Shown: positions 1 through 5,315 of the stretch, piece after piece
Position numbering within the stretch: the stretch's first letter is position 1
Layout: the number at the start of each line of letters is the position of its first letter
Assembly (NCBI GenBank): GCA_036563875.1
Contig: DATCLO010000092.1
Span: forward strand, 1 to 9,208
DNA from: ZC4RG29 sp036563875
Lineage (GTDB): Bacteria > Bacteroidota > Bacteroidia > Cytophagales > Cyclobacteriaceae
Length of the DNA stretch: 9,208 nucleotides
Direction of reading: 5' to 3'
The notes under the pieces: generated by a model
The model's database searches: none
Told to the model about the DNA's origin: nothing
What the model saw: only the letters and a program-made list of their open reading frames with translations
Program-made: the position numbers and the translations under genes

Positions 1-2
1 TT

Positions 3-59
3 TGGGTCCATCAAGACACGCATTCTCCAGAGCGTCTTCTGCGTTTGACAGCTTCCTAA
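3..59 (+). CDS. Possible C-terminal tail of an upstream gene (partial)
   Basis: Reading from base 3, eighteen codons run open to a TAA at 57-59; the end reads SPERLLRLTAS. The product cannot be identified from so short a tail. The only argument beyond being open is that a tandem microrepeat starts directly after the stop, as it does behind several other genes here. The frame starting at base 2 is also open, to 153, but it runs through that repeat and looks non-coding. Treat this as a guess. Confidence 0.2.
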   Translation, partial: WVHQDTHSPERLLRLTAS

Positions 60-88
60 AATCGCAAATCGTTGATCGCAAATCATTG
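60..88. repeat. Degenerate AATCG-type tandem microrepeat, copy 1
   Basis: The unit GATCGCAAATC and close variants are repeated in tandem and end in AATCATTG. The same family, also ending in AATCATTG, recurs at 198-242. The copies are short, contiguous and imperfect, with no unique spacers, so this is an intergenic simple repeat and not a CRISPR array. Confidence 0.6.
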
Positions 89-145
89 TTGTCCGGGGAA
101 TTGGGGATTGACTTCCCAACGTCTATTAACATCCTCCCCGCACGC

Positions 146-169
146 GACCCTTAGTCCCCTAAAGGGGTC
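146..169. other. Hairpin around CCCCTAAAGGGG
   Basis: CCCC and GGGG flank a TAAA loop at 156-167. A competing longer stem pairs GACCCTT (146-152) with AAGGGGTC (162-169). No T tract follows, so there is no strong case for an intrinsic terminator. It sits between the two AATCG-type repeat clusters and may belong to the same intergenic repeat mosaic. Confidence 0.35.
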
Positions 170-197
170 CGGCACGCGGGTGTTCCCGAGCATTAGC

Positions 198-242
198 GAA
201 ATCGAAAATCGCTGATCGCTAATCGCCAATCGCTAATCATTG
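198..242. repeat. Degenerate AATCG-type tandem microrepeat, copy 2
   Basis: Five or so variants of AATCGCT / AATCGCC / AATCGAA follow each other and end in AATCATTG, matching the end of copy 1 at 60-88. A run of eight A residues follows at 243-250. Unit length drifts between 7 and 9 bases. No coding frame is apparent. Confidence 0.65.
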
Positions 243-259
243 AAAAAAAATAATTCTCT

Positions 260-293
260 GTGTAACACCGTGTCCTCCGTGTCTCTGTGGTAA
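260..293. repeat. CCGTGTCCTCCGTGTCTCTGTGG-like intergenic repeat
   Basis: The stretch contains CCGTGT twice (269-274, 278-283) followed by CTCTGTGGT. From memory, sequences of this form are frequent intergenic repeats in Bacteroidota genomes; I cannot count copies here. The rest of 294-369, up to the first gene, shows no convincing promoter or RNA. Confidence 0.35.
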
Positions 294-369
294 AGCTCAA
301 CTTGTCCGATTTTTACCACCACCTTACTCTTCATCCCCAATAGCTTCGCCCCGTTAACCTCACCATGCC

Positions 370-825
370 ATGAAAAAAACAACCATCCTCTTTCTGATGC
401 TTGCAAATGCGGGATGCATTTACGGGCAGAGCCAATCATCAAAAATCGAACGCGAGATCAGGGACATCGAAGACAGAGAACGCGTGGCCATGTTCAACGC
501 CGACACCGCGACATTGCGCAAGATCTGGGCGGACGATTTTACAGTAAATCCTCCTTCTAACATCGATAAAATCACAACGACAAGTCAGGAGCTATTCGAC
601 ATGATGAACAGCGGGACAATTCGGTTCACTTCCTTCACGCGTTCTATCGAACACATCAGCATAGAAAAGGACATGGCCATCACCATGGGAAGGGAAGAAG
701 TGGTGTTCACCGGCAACGTACCCCAGGCGGGAAAGGTTATCAAGAGAAGGTTTACGAATATTTGGATGAAAAGGAATGGGGAGTGGAGGATGTCGTATAG
801 ACACGCGAACAACCTATGTCAGTAG
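370..825 (+). CDS. Exported DUF4440 / SnoaL-like (NTF2-fold) protein
   Basis: A 151-residue secreted or periplasmic protein. Residues 1-19 are a signal peptide (KK, hydrophobic core, then IYG before Gln20), fitting Bacteroidota type I signal peptides that place Gln at +1. A Cys at 16 is not in a good lipobox (NAGC), so a lipoprotein is less likely. Residues about 24-147 have the layout of the DUF4440/SnoaL branch of the NTF2 cone fold: an N-terminal helix, a 'W..DF.V..P' strand region near 53-62, and the terminal strands with IWMKRNGEWRMSYRHAN (131-147). Such proteins bind small ligands or act as orphan enzymes; no substrate can be assigned. The ATG at 370 gives the complete signal peptide. 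The last codons, CAG TAG, coincide with the first unit of a heptamer repeat. Confidence 0.85.
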   Translation: MKKTTILFLMLANAGCIYGQSQSSKIEREIRDIEDRERVAMFNADTATLRKIWADDFTVNPPSNIDKITTTSQELFDMMNSGTIRFTSFTRSIEHISIEKDMAITMGREEVVFTGNVPQAGKVIKRRFTNIWMKRNGEWRMSYRHANNLCQ

Positions 826-854
826 GCGGTAGGCAGTAGGCAATTGGCAGTAGT
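820..854. repeat. GGCAGTA-type heptamer tandem repeat at a stop codon
   Basis: Variants of the heptamer GGCAGTA follow one another, with one GGCGGTA and one GGCAATT copy. The repeat begins in the last sense codon of the upstream gene and supplies its TAG stop (823-825). Within it, TAGGCAATT (837-845) is matched by the inverted AATTGCCTA at 907-915, so the intergenic region is bounded by an inverted pair. The same family recurs at 4088-4126 and 8072-8084. Confidence 0.75.
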
Positions 855-926
855 ACGCAACGAGAATCCAGCCCCTCGTCACAAACCCGCGTGCATTTTC
901 TTTCCTAATTGCCTATCTTGCTAACT

Positions 927-1283
927 ATGACGGTAAGGAGCCACTCCGTACGGCGGATTTCAGGGATTGCGCTTTTGGCGCTGTTCCTCACTTTCGTTTC
1001 CGTTCAGGTGTTTCCAGACACCAGGGAGAGGTCGGATGATAATCCTTGCGACGAATCCCAACTGAATGACTCGTCCGGGCCGGCCGTGCCGCTTGTCCTG
1101 CGAAACAATCCTAAGAGTGGACTCACGGGCGGATTCCTTTATAAAGCTGTCGCCGGTGTATTGCCGTCCGCTCCCGGCGGAAAGTCCCTTATTGCCAGCA
1201 CCCTTCGCATGGCTACACGGCAGGCGATTCCGCAGCTTGTTTCCAATCCTTTCTACGTTGTCCTCACGGCAAAAGCGCCGTAG
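927..1283 (+). CDS. Small membrane-anchored or exported hypothetical protein
   Basis: A 118-residue protein of unknown family. I chose the ATG at 927; a TTG at 909 would add six residues but lies inside the inverted repeat arm AATTGCCTA. After a basic N-terminus (RSHSVRR) comes a hydrophobic stretch at about residues 12-29, which is a signal anchor or uncleaved signal peptide. The rest is hydrophilic, with one Cys at 41 and Gly/Pro-rich segments; no motif is recognised. Other frames are also open across the region, so coding status rests mainly on the plausible export signal at the expected place. A 6-bp hairpin lies 25 bases after the stop. Confidence 0.45.
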   Translation: MTVRSHSVRRISGIALLALFLTFVSVQVFPDTRERSDDNPCDESQLNDSSGPAVPLVLRNNPKSGLTGGFLYKAVAGVLPSAPGGKSLIASTLRMATRQAIPQLVSNPFYVVLTAKAP

Positions 1284-1308
1284 GACTATTTGCCGCCCCT
1301 GGCACCCA

Positions 1309-1323
1309 GCCCGCACTGCGGGC
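1309..1323. other. Short GC-rich hairpin between genes
   Basis: GCCCGC and GCGGGC form a perfect 6-bp stem with an ACT loop. It sits between the hypothetical gene ending at 1283 and the dedA start at 1363. The sequence after it is not a T tract, so intrinsic termination is uncertain. Confidence 0.35.
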
Positions 1324-1362
1324 GCACGCTCCTTAATTAATTCTCATCACAAAACCCAAAAC

Positions 1363-1995
1363 ATGGAATTGTCGCTGTTGGATTGGCTTCAGCCGGAAAC
1401 CATCATCGTCTACGGGGGATTAACCCTGTTGCTGGTGATAGTTTTTGCTGAAACCGGGCTGTTTTTCGGTTTTTTCCTTCCGGGGGACTCGCTGTTGTTT
1501 GTTGCGGGACTCCTCTCCAATTCTCCGTACATCAACACACCGGTGTGGCTGTTGATCATGCTGGTAGTCATGGCCGCGGTCAGCGGCACTGCAGTCGGCT
1601 ATGGATTCGGATACTGGGCTAAGGATTGGCTTAACCGACGAAAAGAAGGATTTTTCTACAGGAAAAAATACCTGGAAATAACAAGGGAGGTGTACCTGAG
1701 GCATGGCATGCTTACGTTTGTTGTAGGCCGCTTTCTGCCTATCGTCAGGACGTTCATCCCCATACTGGCAGGCATCACCAGGATCCATTTCCGCCGGTTC
1801 ATGATCTATAACTTCATCGGCGCCGCAATCTGGGTCGTCACCATGATCATGGCGGGGCACCTGTTTGGCAGGGCCTTTCCGGGCATCATCAACTACCTGG
1901 AAATCATCGTTGCTGCCATGATCCTCGTCACGGCGGTACCCGTTGTTGTGACTTGGATCAACCATCGGAAGAAACTGGTAACAGACGAAAAATAG
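1363..1995 (+). CDS. DedA family membrane protein (VTT/SNARE-associated domain)
   Basis: A 210-residue polytopic inner-membrane protein of the DedA superfamily. Its members act in lipid carrier or phospholipid translocation and membrane homeostasis. The signature is clear: the re-entrant segment with Glu30 and FFLPGDSLLF (37-46), and the second motif VGRFLPIVRTFIPILAG (121-137) with its conserved Gly, Arg, Pro and Gly. Hydrophobic spans lie at about 13-28, 32-52, 61-82, 146-168 and 176-198. Length is normal for the family. I start at the ATG at 1363, because the frame runs open for 99 codons upstream but only this start gives a normal DedA N-terminus (MELSLLDWLQPETI), after an A-rich leader. 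A tiny hydrophobic ORF follows 10 bases behind the stop. DedA paralogues are hard to separate, so no symbol is given. Confidence 0.93.
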   Translation: MELSLLDWLQPETIIVYGGLTLLLVIVFAETGLFFGFFLPGDSLLFVAGLLSNSPYINTPVWLLIMLVVMAAVSGTAVGYGFGYWAKDWLNRRKEGFFYRKKYLEITREVYLRHGMLTFVVGRFLPIVRTFIPILAGITRIHFRRFMIYNFIGAAIWVVTMIMAGHLFGRAFPGIINYLEIIVAAMILVTAVPVVVTWINHRKKLVTDEK

Positions 1996-2005
1996 GCGAC
2001 TTTCC

Positions 2006-2131
2006 ATGGTCAGGGGGGACTCTGTCACGCTGTCCATGAAAGATTTTGTTCAGTTTATCATAAGGTTCTGGTTCCTGATCCTGGTAGTCGGACTGTTTGT
2101 CGCCTTACTCTGGATGGCCGCCTTTGGCTGA
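2006..2131 (+). CDS. Candidate 41-residue single-helix membrane peptide
   Basis: The ORF encodes 41 residues from the ATG at 2006; an internal ATG at 2036 would give 31 residues (MKDFVQFIIRFWFLI and on). From residue 14 to the end it is almost entirely hydrophobic and aromatic, with a single Arg (20), the layout of a one-pass membrane peptide. It begins 10 bases after the dedA stop in the same direction, so it could be translated from the same mRNA. No family is recognised. A hydrophobic run of this length can arise by chance, so this is a moderate call. Confidence 0.45.
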   Translation: MVRGDSVTLSMKDFVQFIIRFWFLILVVGLFVALLWMAAFG

Positions 2132-2213
2132 AAACAGGGATATAAAATTGCTGGTCGGGTCAACCTTCCGGCAGGTCATACGTATTTAGTAGGGTTCCAC
2201 GAGGGCACGGAAC

Positions 2214-2236
2214 ACCCCAAACTATATTTTTGGGGT
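2214..2236 (+). promoter_or_regulatory. Inverted repeat overlapping a TAnnTTTG-type -7 box
   Basis: ACCCCAAA (2214-2221) and TTTGGGGT (2229-2236) form a perfect 8-bp inverted repeat around a 7-base centre. TATTTTTG at 2225-2232 matches the Bacteroidota -7 consensus TAnnTTTG exactly and lies inside the right half. No good -33 TTG stands at the usual distance. If used, the leader to the ATG at 2270 would be roughly 30 bases. The dyad could be an operator or simply an RNA hairpin. Confidence 0.35.
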
Positions 2237-2269
2237 CAAGGATCGCCAACGTTAACCCCCGATACTGAC

Positions 2270-4114
2270 ATGCCAAACCCGATGGTAGATCCCTTGAACG
2301 ACACGATGAGCCGTCAACCGTCTACCGCGATAGTATTGGCCGTGTTGCCGTTTGAAAACCTCTCGGTCAACGACGAGCTGGCTTATTTCGCCCGCGGGTT
2401 TGCCGAGGACATCATCACCGACCTCTCGCGCTTCAAGGGACTCCAAATTATTTCTTCATATTCTACCGCAACTATCCGCGACTTTACCTCTGAAAGGAAA
2501 TTCGTGAAGGATAACAAGGTAGCTTACCTCGTTAAAGGGAGCTTCCGTCACGATTCGGGTTACATCAGGATCACTACCCAACTCATCCATGCGCAAGACA
2601 ACCGCGTCCTGTGGGCGGAACGGTATGCAGAAAAAATGGAAGAAGTCTTCCACATTCAAAGTGACATTGCGCAACGCATCGTTGCTACGCTGTCACGGCA
2701 GATCGACCTTACCATACTCTCTGCAGCACGCCGCAAACCGGTGACAAACCTCGACGCGTACGACTGCTGGCTCAGGGGCATGGAGCAACTGCGCCTCGGC
2801 TCTCGCGAGCACGACCTCCAGGCACGCGAACTGTTCAACAAGGCGCTTGAAATAGATCCCTACTTCACCCGCGCCTACACCGGCCTCTCTCTCTCCTACT
2901 TCAATGAGTGGAGTTGCCAGATGTGGGACAAGTGGGATGAAAACGAACGTGGTGCCTTCATGTACGCGGAAAAGGCTGCGCAACTCGACGAGACCGACCA
3001 CGTCGCTCAAATGGTGCTCGCCCGGACACTACTCTACAGAAAACAGTACGACCGCGCGAGGCAACACATCAGAAATTCTCTCGACCTCAACAGTAACGAC
3101 GCCGACTGTCTCGTACAGCTTTCCATGTCACTCATGTTCCTCGGCGAAATAGAGGAAGCTGAGGAGCTTTATCGGAAGGCCGTGCGCCTCAACCCGGGGC
3201 GCAATACCTCATACAACACGTACGGCGTCTTCATATGCTTTGTAAAAGGCGACTACCGGAAAGGCATAGAGCTGGCGGAACAGTCGTCGTTCAGTTCGAG
3301 TTGGCTGGACTTCCCCGCATATCTTTCATTTTGCTACACATACGACAACCAGCTGGAGAAAGCGAAGACACATTGGCTTAAGTTTCTGAGCGTATTCGAA
3401 AAGAAGATCAGCGGAAGGCCAAGCGAGACGGAAGAGGTTGTCGATTGGCTTGTGAAGGTAAATCCCTTCCGCGATCACAGCGTGATCCCGCGCGCCATCG
3501 ACAGGATGCACAAGTTGGGTGTACTGGGTAAGCAAACGGTCGCGATCCCCGTCACACCCAGTCCCGCGCCGACCACAGGTTCTGTATTCCGAAGAGATGG
3601 CGAGGTTTGGACGCTGAGCTTTGAAGGGAAGACGGTTCATTTGCCCGGACTCAAGGGCTTGAACGACATCGCGCTGCTTCTGAGTCATCCTTTGCGTGAG
3701 ATTCATTGTTCCGAGCTCATGGACATTCCGGTGACCGTTGCCACTGAAGAATACGCTCTGGATGAAAAAGCCAAACGCGAATACCGAAATCAGATTCGAC
3801 GTCTCCAGGAAGAGATCGATGAAGCCGAGCAGATGAATGATTCAGAACGCGTCGCCTCGCTGCGCGAGTGCCTGGATCAGATCCTCGATCATCTCTCGAG
3901 CGCTACGGACATCTATGGGCGTCCACGCAAGCTCGGCTCAGCTACAGAAAAAACCCGCTCTGCTGTCACCTGGCGCATCCGCAACGCCATCAAAAAAATC
4001 GCGCAAGTTCATCCTGCACTCGGCGCACATCTTACCAATTCAATTAAGACAGGGACGTATTGCTGCTACTCTCCGGAGAAGCCTGTCCAGTGGGCAGTGG
4101 GCAGTAGGCAGTAG
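2270..4114 (+). CDS. TolB/FlgO-like domain + TPR protein with C-terminal regulator-type domain
   Basis: A 614-residue soluble protein. Residues about 20-150 (VLPFENLS, YFARGFAEDIITDLSRF, GSFRHDSGYIRITTQLI, LWAERY) form the TolB-N/FlgO-like domain seen in 'adenylate cyclase-like' TPR proteins. Residues about 160-420 are TPR-like helical repeats, for example 182-207 and 284-309. A Pro/Thr linker (about 424-436) leads to a C-terminal domain (about 438-608): VWTLSFEGKTVHLPGLKGL, a charged helical stretch (498-535), then LGSATEKTRSAVTWRIRNAIKKI and TYCCYSPEKPVQW. From memory, this module sits at the C-terminus of large ATPase or LuxR-like regulators. No cyclase or winged-helix domain is present at the N-terminus. 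A signalling or regulatory scaffold is inferred. The final AVGSRQ is encoded by the heptamer repeat and seems not to be original. Confidence 0.8.
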   Translation: MPNPMVDPLNDTMSRQPSTAIVLAVLPFENLSVNDELAYFARGFAEDIITDLSRFKGLQIISSYSTATIRDFTSERKFVKDNKVAYLVKGSFRHDSGYIRITTQLIHAQDNRVLWAERYAEKMEEVFHIQSDIAQRIVATLSRQIDLTILSAARRKPVTNLDAYDCWLRGMEQLRLGSREHDLQARELFNKALEIDPYFTRAYTGLSLSYFNEWSCQMWDKWDENERGAFMYAEKAAQLDETDHVAQMVLARTLLYRKQYDRARQHIRNSLDLNSNDADCLVQLSMSLMFLGEIEEAEELYRKAVRLNPGRNTSYNTYGVFICFVKGDYRKGIELAEQSSFSSSWLDFPAYLSFCYTYDNQLEKAKTHWLKFLSVFEKKISGRPSETEEVVDWLVKVNPFRDHSVIPRAIDRMHKLGVLGKQTVAIPVTPSPAPTTGSVFRRDGEVWTLSFEGKTVHLPGLKGLNDIALLLSHPLREIHCSELMDIPVTVATEEYALDEKAKREYRNQIRRLQEEIDEAEQMNDSERVASLRECLDQILDHLSSATDIYGRPRKLGSATEKTRSAVTWRIRNAIKKIAQVHPALGAHLTNSIKTGTYCCYSPEKPVQWAVGSRQ

Positions 4115-4126
4115 TATTGCCTACTG
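4088..4126. repeat. Heptamer repeat and hairpin enclosing a stop codon
   Basis: Tandem CAGTGGG / CAGTAGG heptamers (4088-4114) encode the last residues of the TPR protein and its TAG stop. CAGTAGGCA (4102-4110) then pairs perfectly with TGCCTACTG (4118-4126): a 9-bp stem whose 7-base loop (4111-4117) contains the stop at 4112-4114. No T tract follows, so this is a repeat-derived hairpin rather than a typical intrinsic terminator. Confidence 0.75.
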
Positions 4127-4135
4127 GCCAACGGC

Positions 4136-4173
4136 CTTACATCGTAAGTTCCACCCTTACGCCTTACAGGGTG
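4136..4173. other. Two small hairpins in the leader of the methyltransferase gene
   Basis: CTTAC-ATC-GTAAG (4136-4148) is followed by CACCCT (4152-4157) pairing with AGGGTG (4168-4173) around a 10-base loop. An A-rich stretch then leads to the ATG at 4194. The stems are short. They could be transcript structure or decayed repeat; I see no known riboswitch, in particular no SAM riboswitch. Confidence 0.3.
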
Positions 4174-4193
4174 AAAAAAACGAACAACAAACT

Positions 4194-5267
4194 ATGTGTC
4201 TCACAACAACTCATACCGATACAGCGCTTGCTGATCGGTTGTTTCAGTCTACGATCCAGACGCTTGAATTATACAGCGTATACATTGGAAAGAAACTTGG
4301 CCTTTACCGCGCGCTGCGCGATCCGGTAACTTGCATTGAGTTATCCCTGAAAACCGGTATCGCCGTACGTTACGCGCGCGAGTGGCTTGAACAGCAGGCA
4401 GTGGCTGGCTTTATTGTAGCTGACCAGGAACGCGATGGATACCTGCGCAAGTATCATATTCCCGAAGAACACATCGGCGTACTTGTTGACGACACGGACC
4501 CTTCGCACGTTGCTCCTTTCGCGCAGATGCTTGTTGGCATTGCGCGCGCCCTTCCTGATGTGTTGCTCGCATATAAGGCCGGCACGGGCGTCCCTTACGA
4601 AAAATATGGACTGGACTTTCGTCAGGGACAAGGTGGCATCAACAAGCCAGCATTTAGCCATGACCTGACGTCGAGCTGGCTGCCGGCGGTTCCCGACCTG
4701 CACCAACGCCTCACTTCCGGCGATGATGTGCGCATCCTGGATGTTGGGTGTGGTGTGGGTTGGTCGAGCATCGCGTTGGCGAAAGCTTATCCCAACGCAA
4801 AGGTGACAGGCATCGACATGGATGCAGGATCAATCCAGGAAGCGGCTGCACACGCTACGCGCGAGCGTGTTGACGTCAGGTTCCTGAACGATGACGCGTC
4901 GTACGCAACCTTCAGCGAGCCGTTCGACCTCATCCTCATCCTGGAAACCCTGCATGATCTGTCGCGTCCCACAGCTGTACTGGAGAATCTCCGTCGCGCA
5001 TTGAAGGATGATGGCTGCATCATTATTGGCGACGAGCGTGTTGCTGAGTCGTTCTTCTCACCTGGTGATGAACTCGAACGCATGATGTACGGCTGGAGCG
5101 TTACGCACTGTCTGCCCGTTTCAATGTCGGAACATCCGACAGAAGCTATTGGAACAGTAATACGGCCCGCTAAGGTGATGGAGATTGCCGGTCGCGCGGG
5201 CTTCAGCAAAATCGAGATACTCCCTATCGATAACATGCTGTTCCGTTTTTATCGGCTTATCCCCTGA
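4194..5267 (+). CDS. Class I SAM-dependent methyltransferase with N-terminal winged helix
   Basis: A 357-residue cytoplasmic enzyme. Residues about 12-95 form a helical, winged-helix-like domain (LELYSVYIGKKLGLYRAL, TGIAVRYAREWLEQQAVAGF) of the kind found in Rv2258c-like and O-methyltransferase-type proteins, where it usually serves in dimerisation or substrate capping. The Rossmann domain follows: motif I ILDVGCGVG (181-189), the acidic end of strand 2 at GIDMD (207-211), DD at 233-234, and the post-II segment with E251 and LHDL (253-256). A C-terminal cap (about 285-357) closes the site. Substrate is unknown. The frame is open from 3837, but the ATG at 4194 follows an A-rich leader and clears the upstream gene. 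The stop lies in the stem of a strong hairpin. The gap to the hydrolase gene is 48 bases, so cotranscription is likely. Confidence 0.88.
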   Translation: MCLTTTHTDTALADRLFQSTIQTLELYSVYIGKKLGLYRALRDPVTCIELSLKTGIAVRYAREWLEQQAVAGFIVADQERDGYLRKYHIPEEHIGVLVDDTDPSHVAPFAQMLVGIARALPDVLLAYKAGTGVPYEKYGLDFRQGQGGINKPAFSHDLTSSWLPAVPDLHQRLTSGDDVRILDVGCGVGWSSIALAKAYPNAKVTGIDMDAGSIQEAAAHATRERVDVRFLNDDASYATFSEPFDLILILETLHDLSRPTAVLENLRRALKDDGCIIIGDERVAESFFSPGDELERMMYGWSVTHCLPVSMSEHPTEAIGTVIRPAKVMEIAGRAGFSKIEILPIDNMLFRFYRLIP

Positions 5268-5284
5268 GCAATCAGGGGTAAGCC
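5254..5284 (+). other. Strong GNRA-capped hairpin over the methyltransferase stop codon
   Basis: GGCTTA (5254-5259) and CCCCTGA (5261-5267) pair with TCAGGGG (5272-5278) and TAAGCC (5279-5284). The stem has 13 bp with one bulged T at 5260 and a GCAA tetraloop. The TGA stop (5265-5267) is the top of the 5' arm. No T tract follows, so it may be a 3'-end stabiliser, a pause site or a partial terminator inside the operon. Confidence 0.6.
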
Positions 5285-5315
5285 CATCATGTAACCACAC
5301 TCAACCAATAGATAA

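Noticed and set aside
60..242. Repeat clusters at 60-88 and 198-242 as a CRISPR array
   Set aside because: Units are 7-11 bases, contiguous and degenerate, without unique spacers of constant length; no cas gene is present.
370..825. Lipoprotein assignment for the DUF4440 protein because of Cys16
   Set aside because: The residues before the Cys (Asn-Ala-Gly) are a poor lipobox, and a type I cleavage site before Gln20 fits better.
960..1316. 118-residue minus-strand frame opposite the small hypothetical gene
   Set aside because: No export signal or motif; the plus-strand frame has a believable signal anchor at its start, so the minus frame is the weaker choice.
1066..1362. N-terminal extension of the DedA frame by 99 codons
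   Set aside because: The extension is Arg/Pro/Ser-rich, overlaps the hypothetical gene at 927-1283, and precedes a normal DedA N-terminus at 1363.
1420..2037. 205-residue open frame on the minus strand
   Set aside because: It lies antisense to the clear DedA gene; its translation is rich in His, Asp and Gln, has no motif, and looks like a shadow.
2270..4114. Guanylate/adenylate cyclase function
   Set aside because: Although such TPR proteins are often named adenylate cyclase, no catalytic cyclase domain or its metal-binding aspartates can be seen.
3837..4193. N-terminal extension of the methyltransferase frame
   Set aside because: It would overlap the conserved C-terminal domain of the TPR protein in another frame and translates to a low-quality sequence through the repeat; the ATG at 4194 gives a normal start.
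4115..4193. SAM riboswitch before the methyltransferase gene
   Set aside because: Only two short hairpins are present and the 79-base leader lacks the multi-helix junction and conserved core of known SAM riboswitches.
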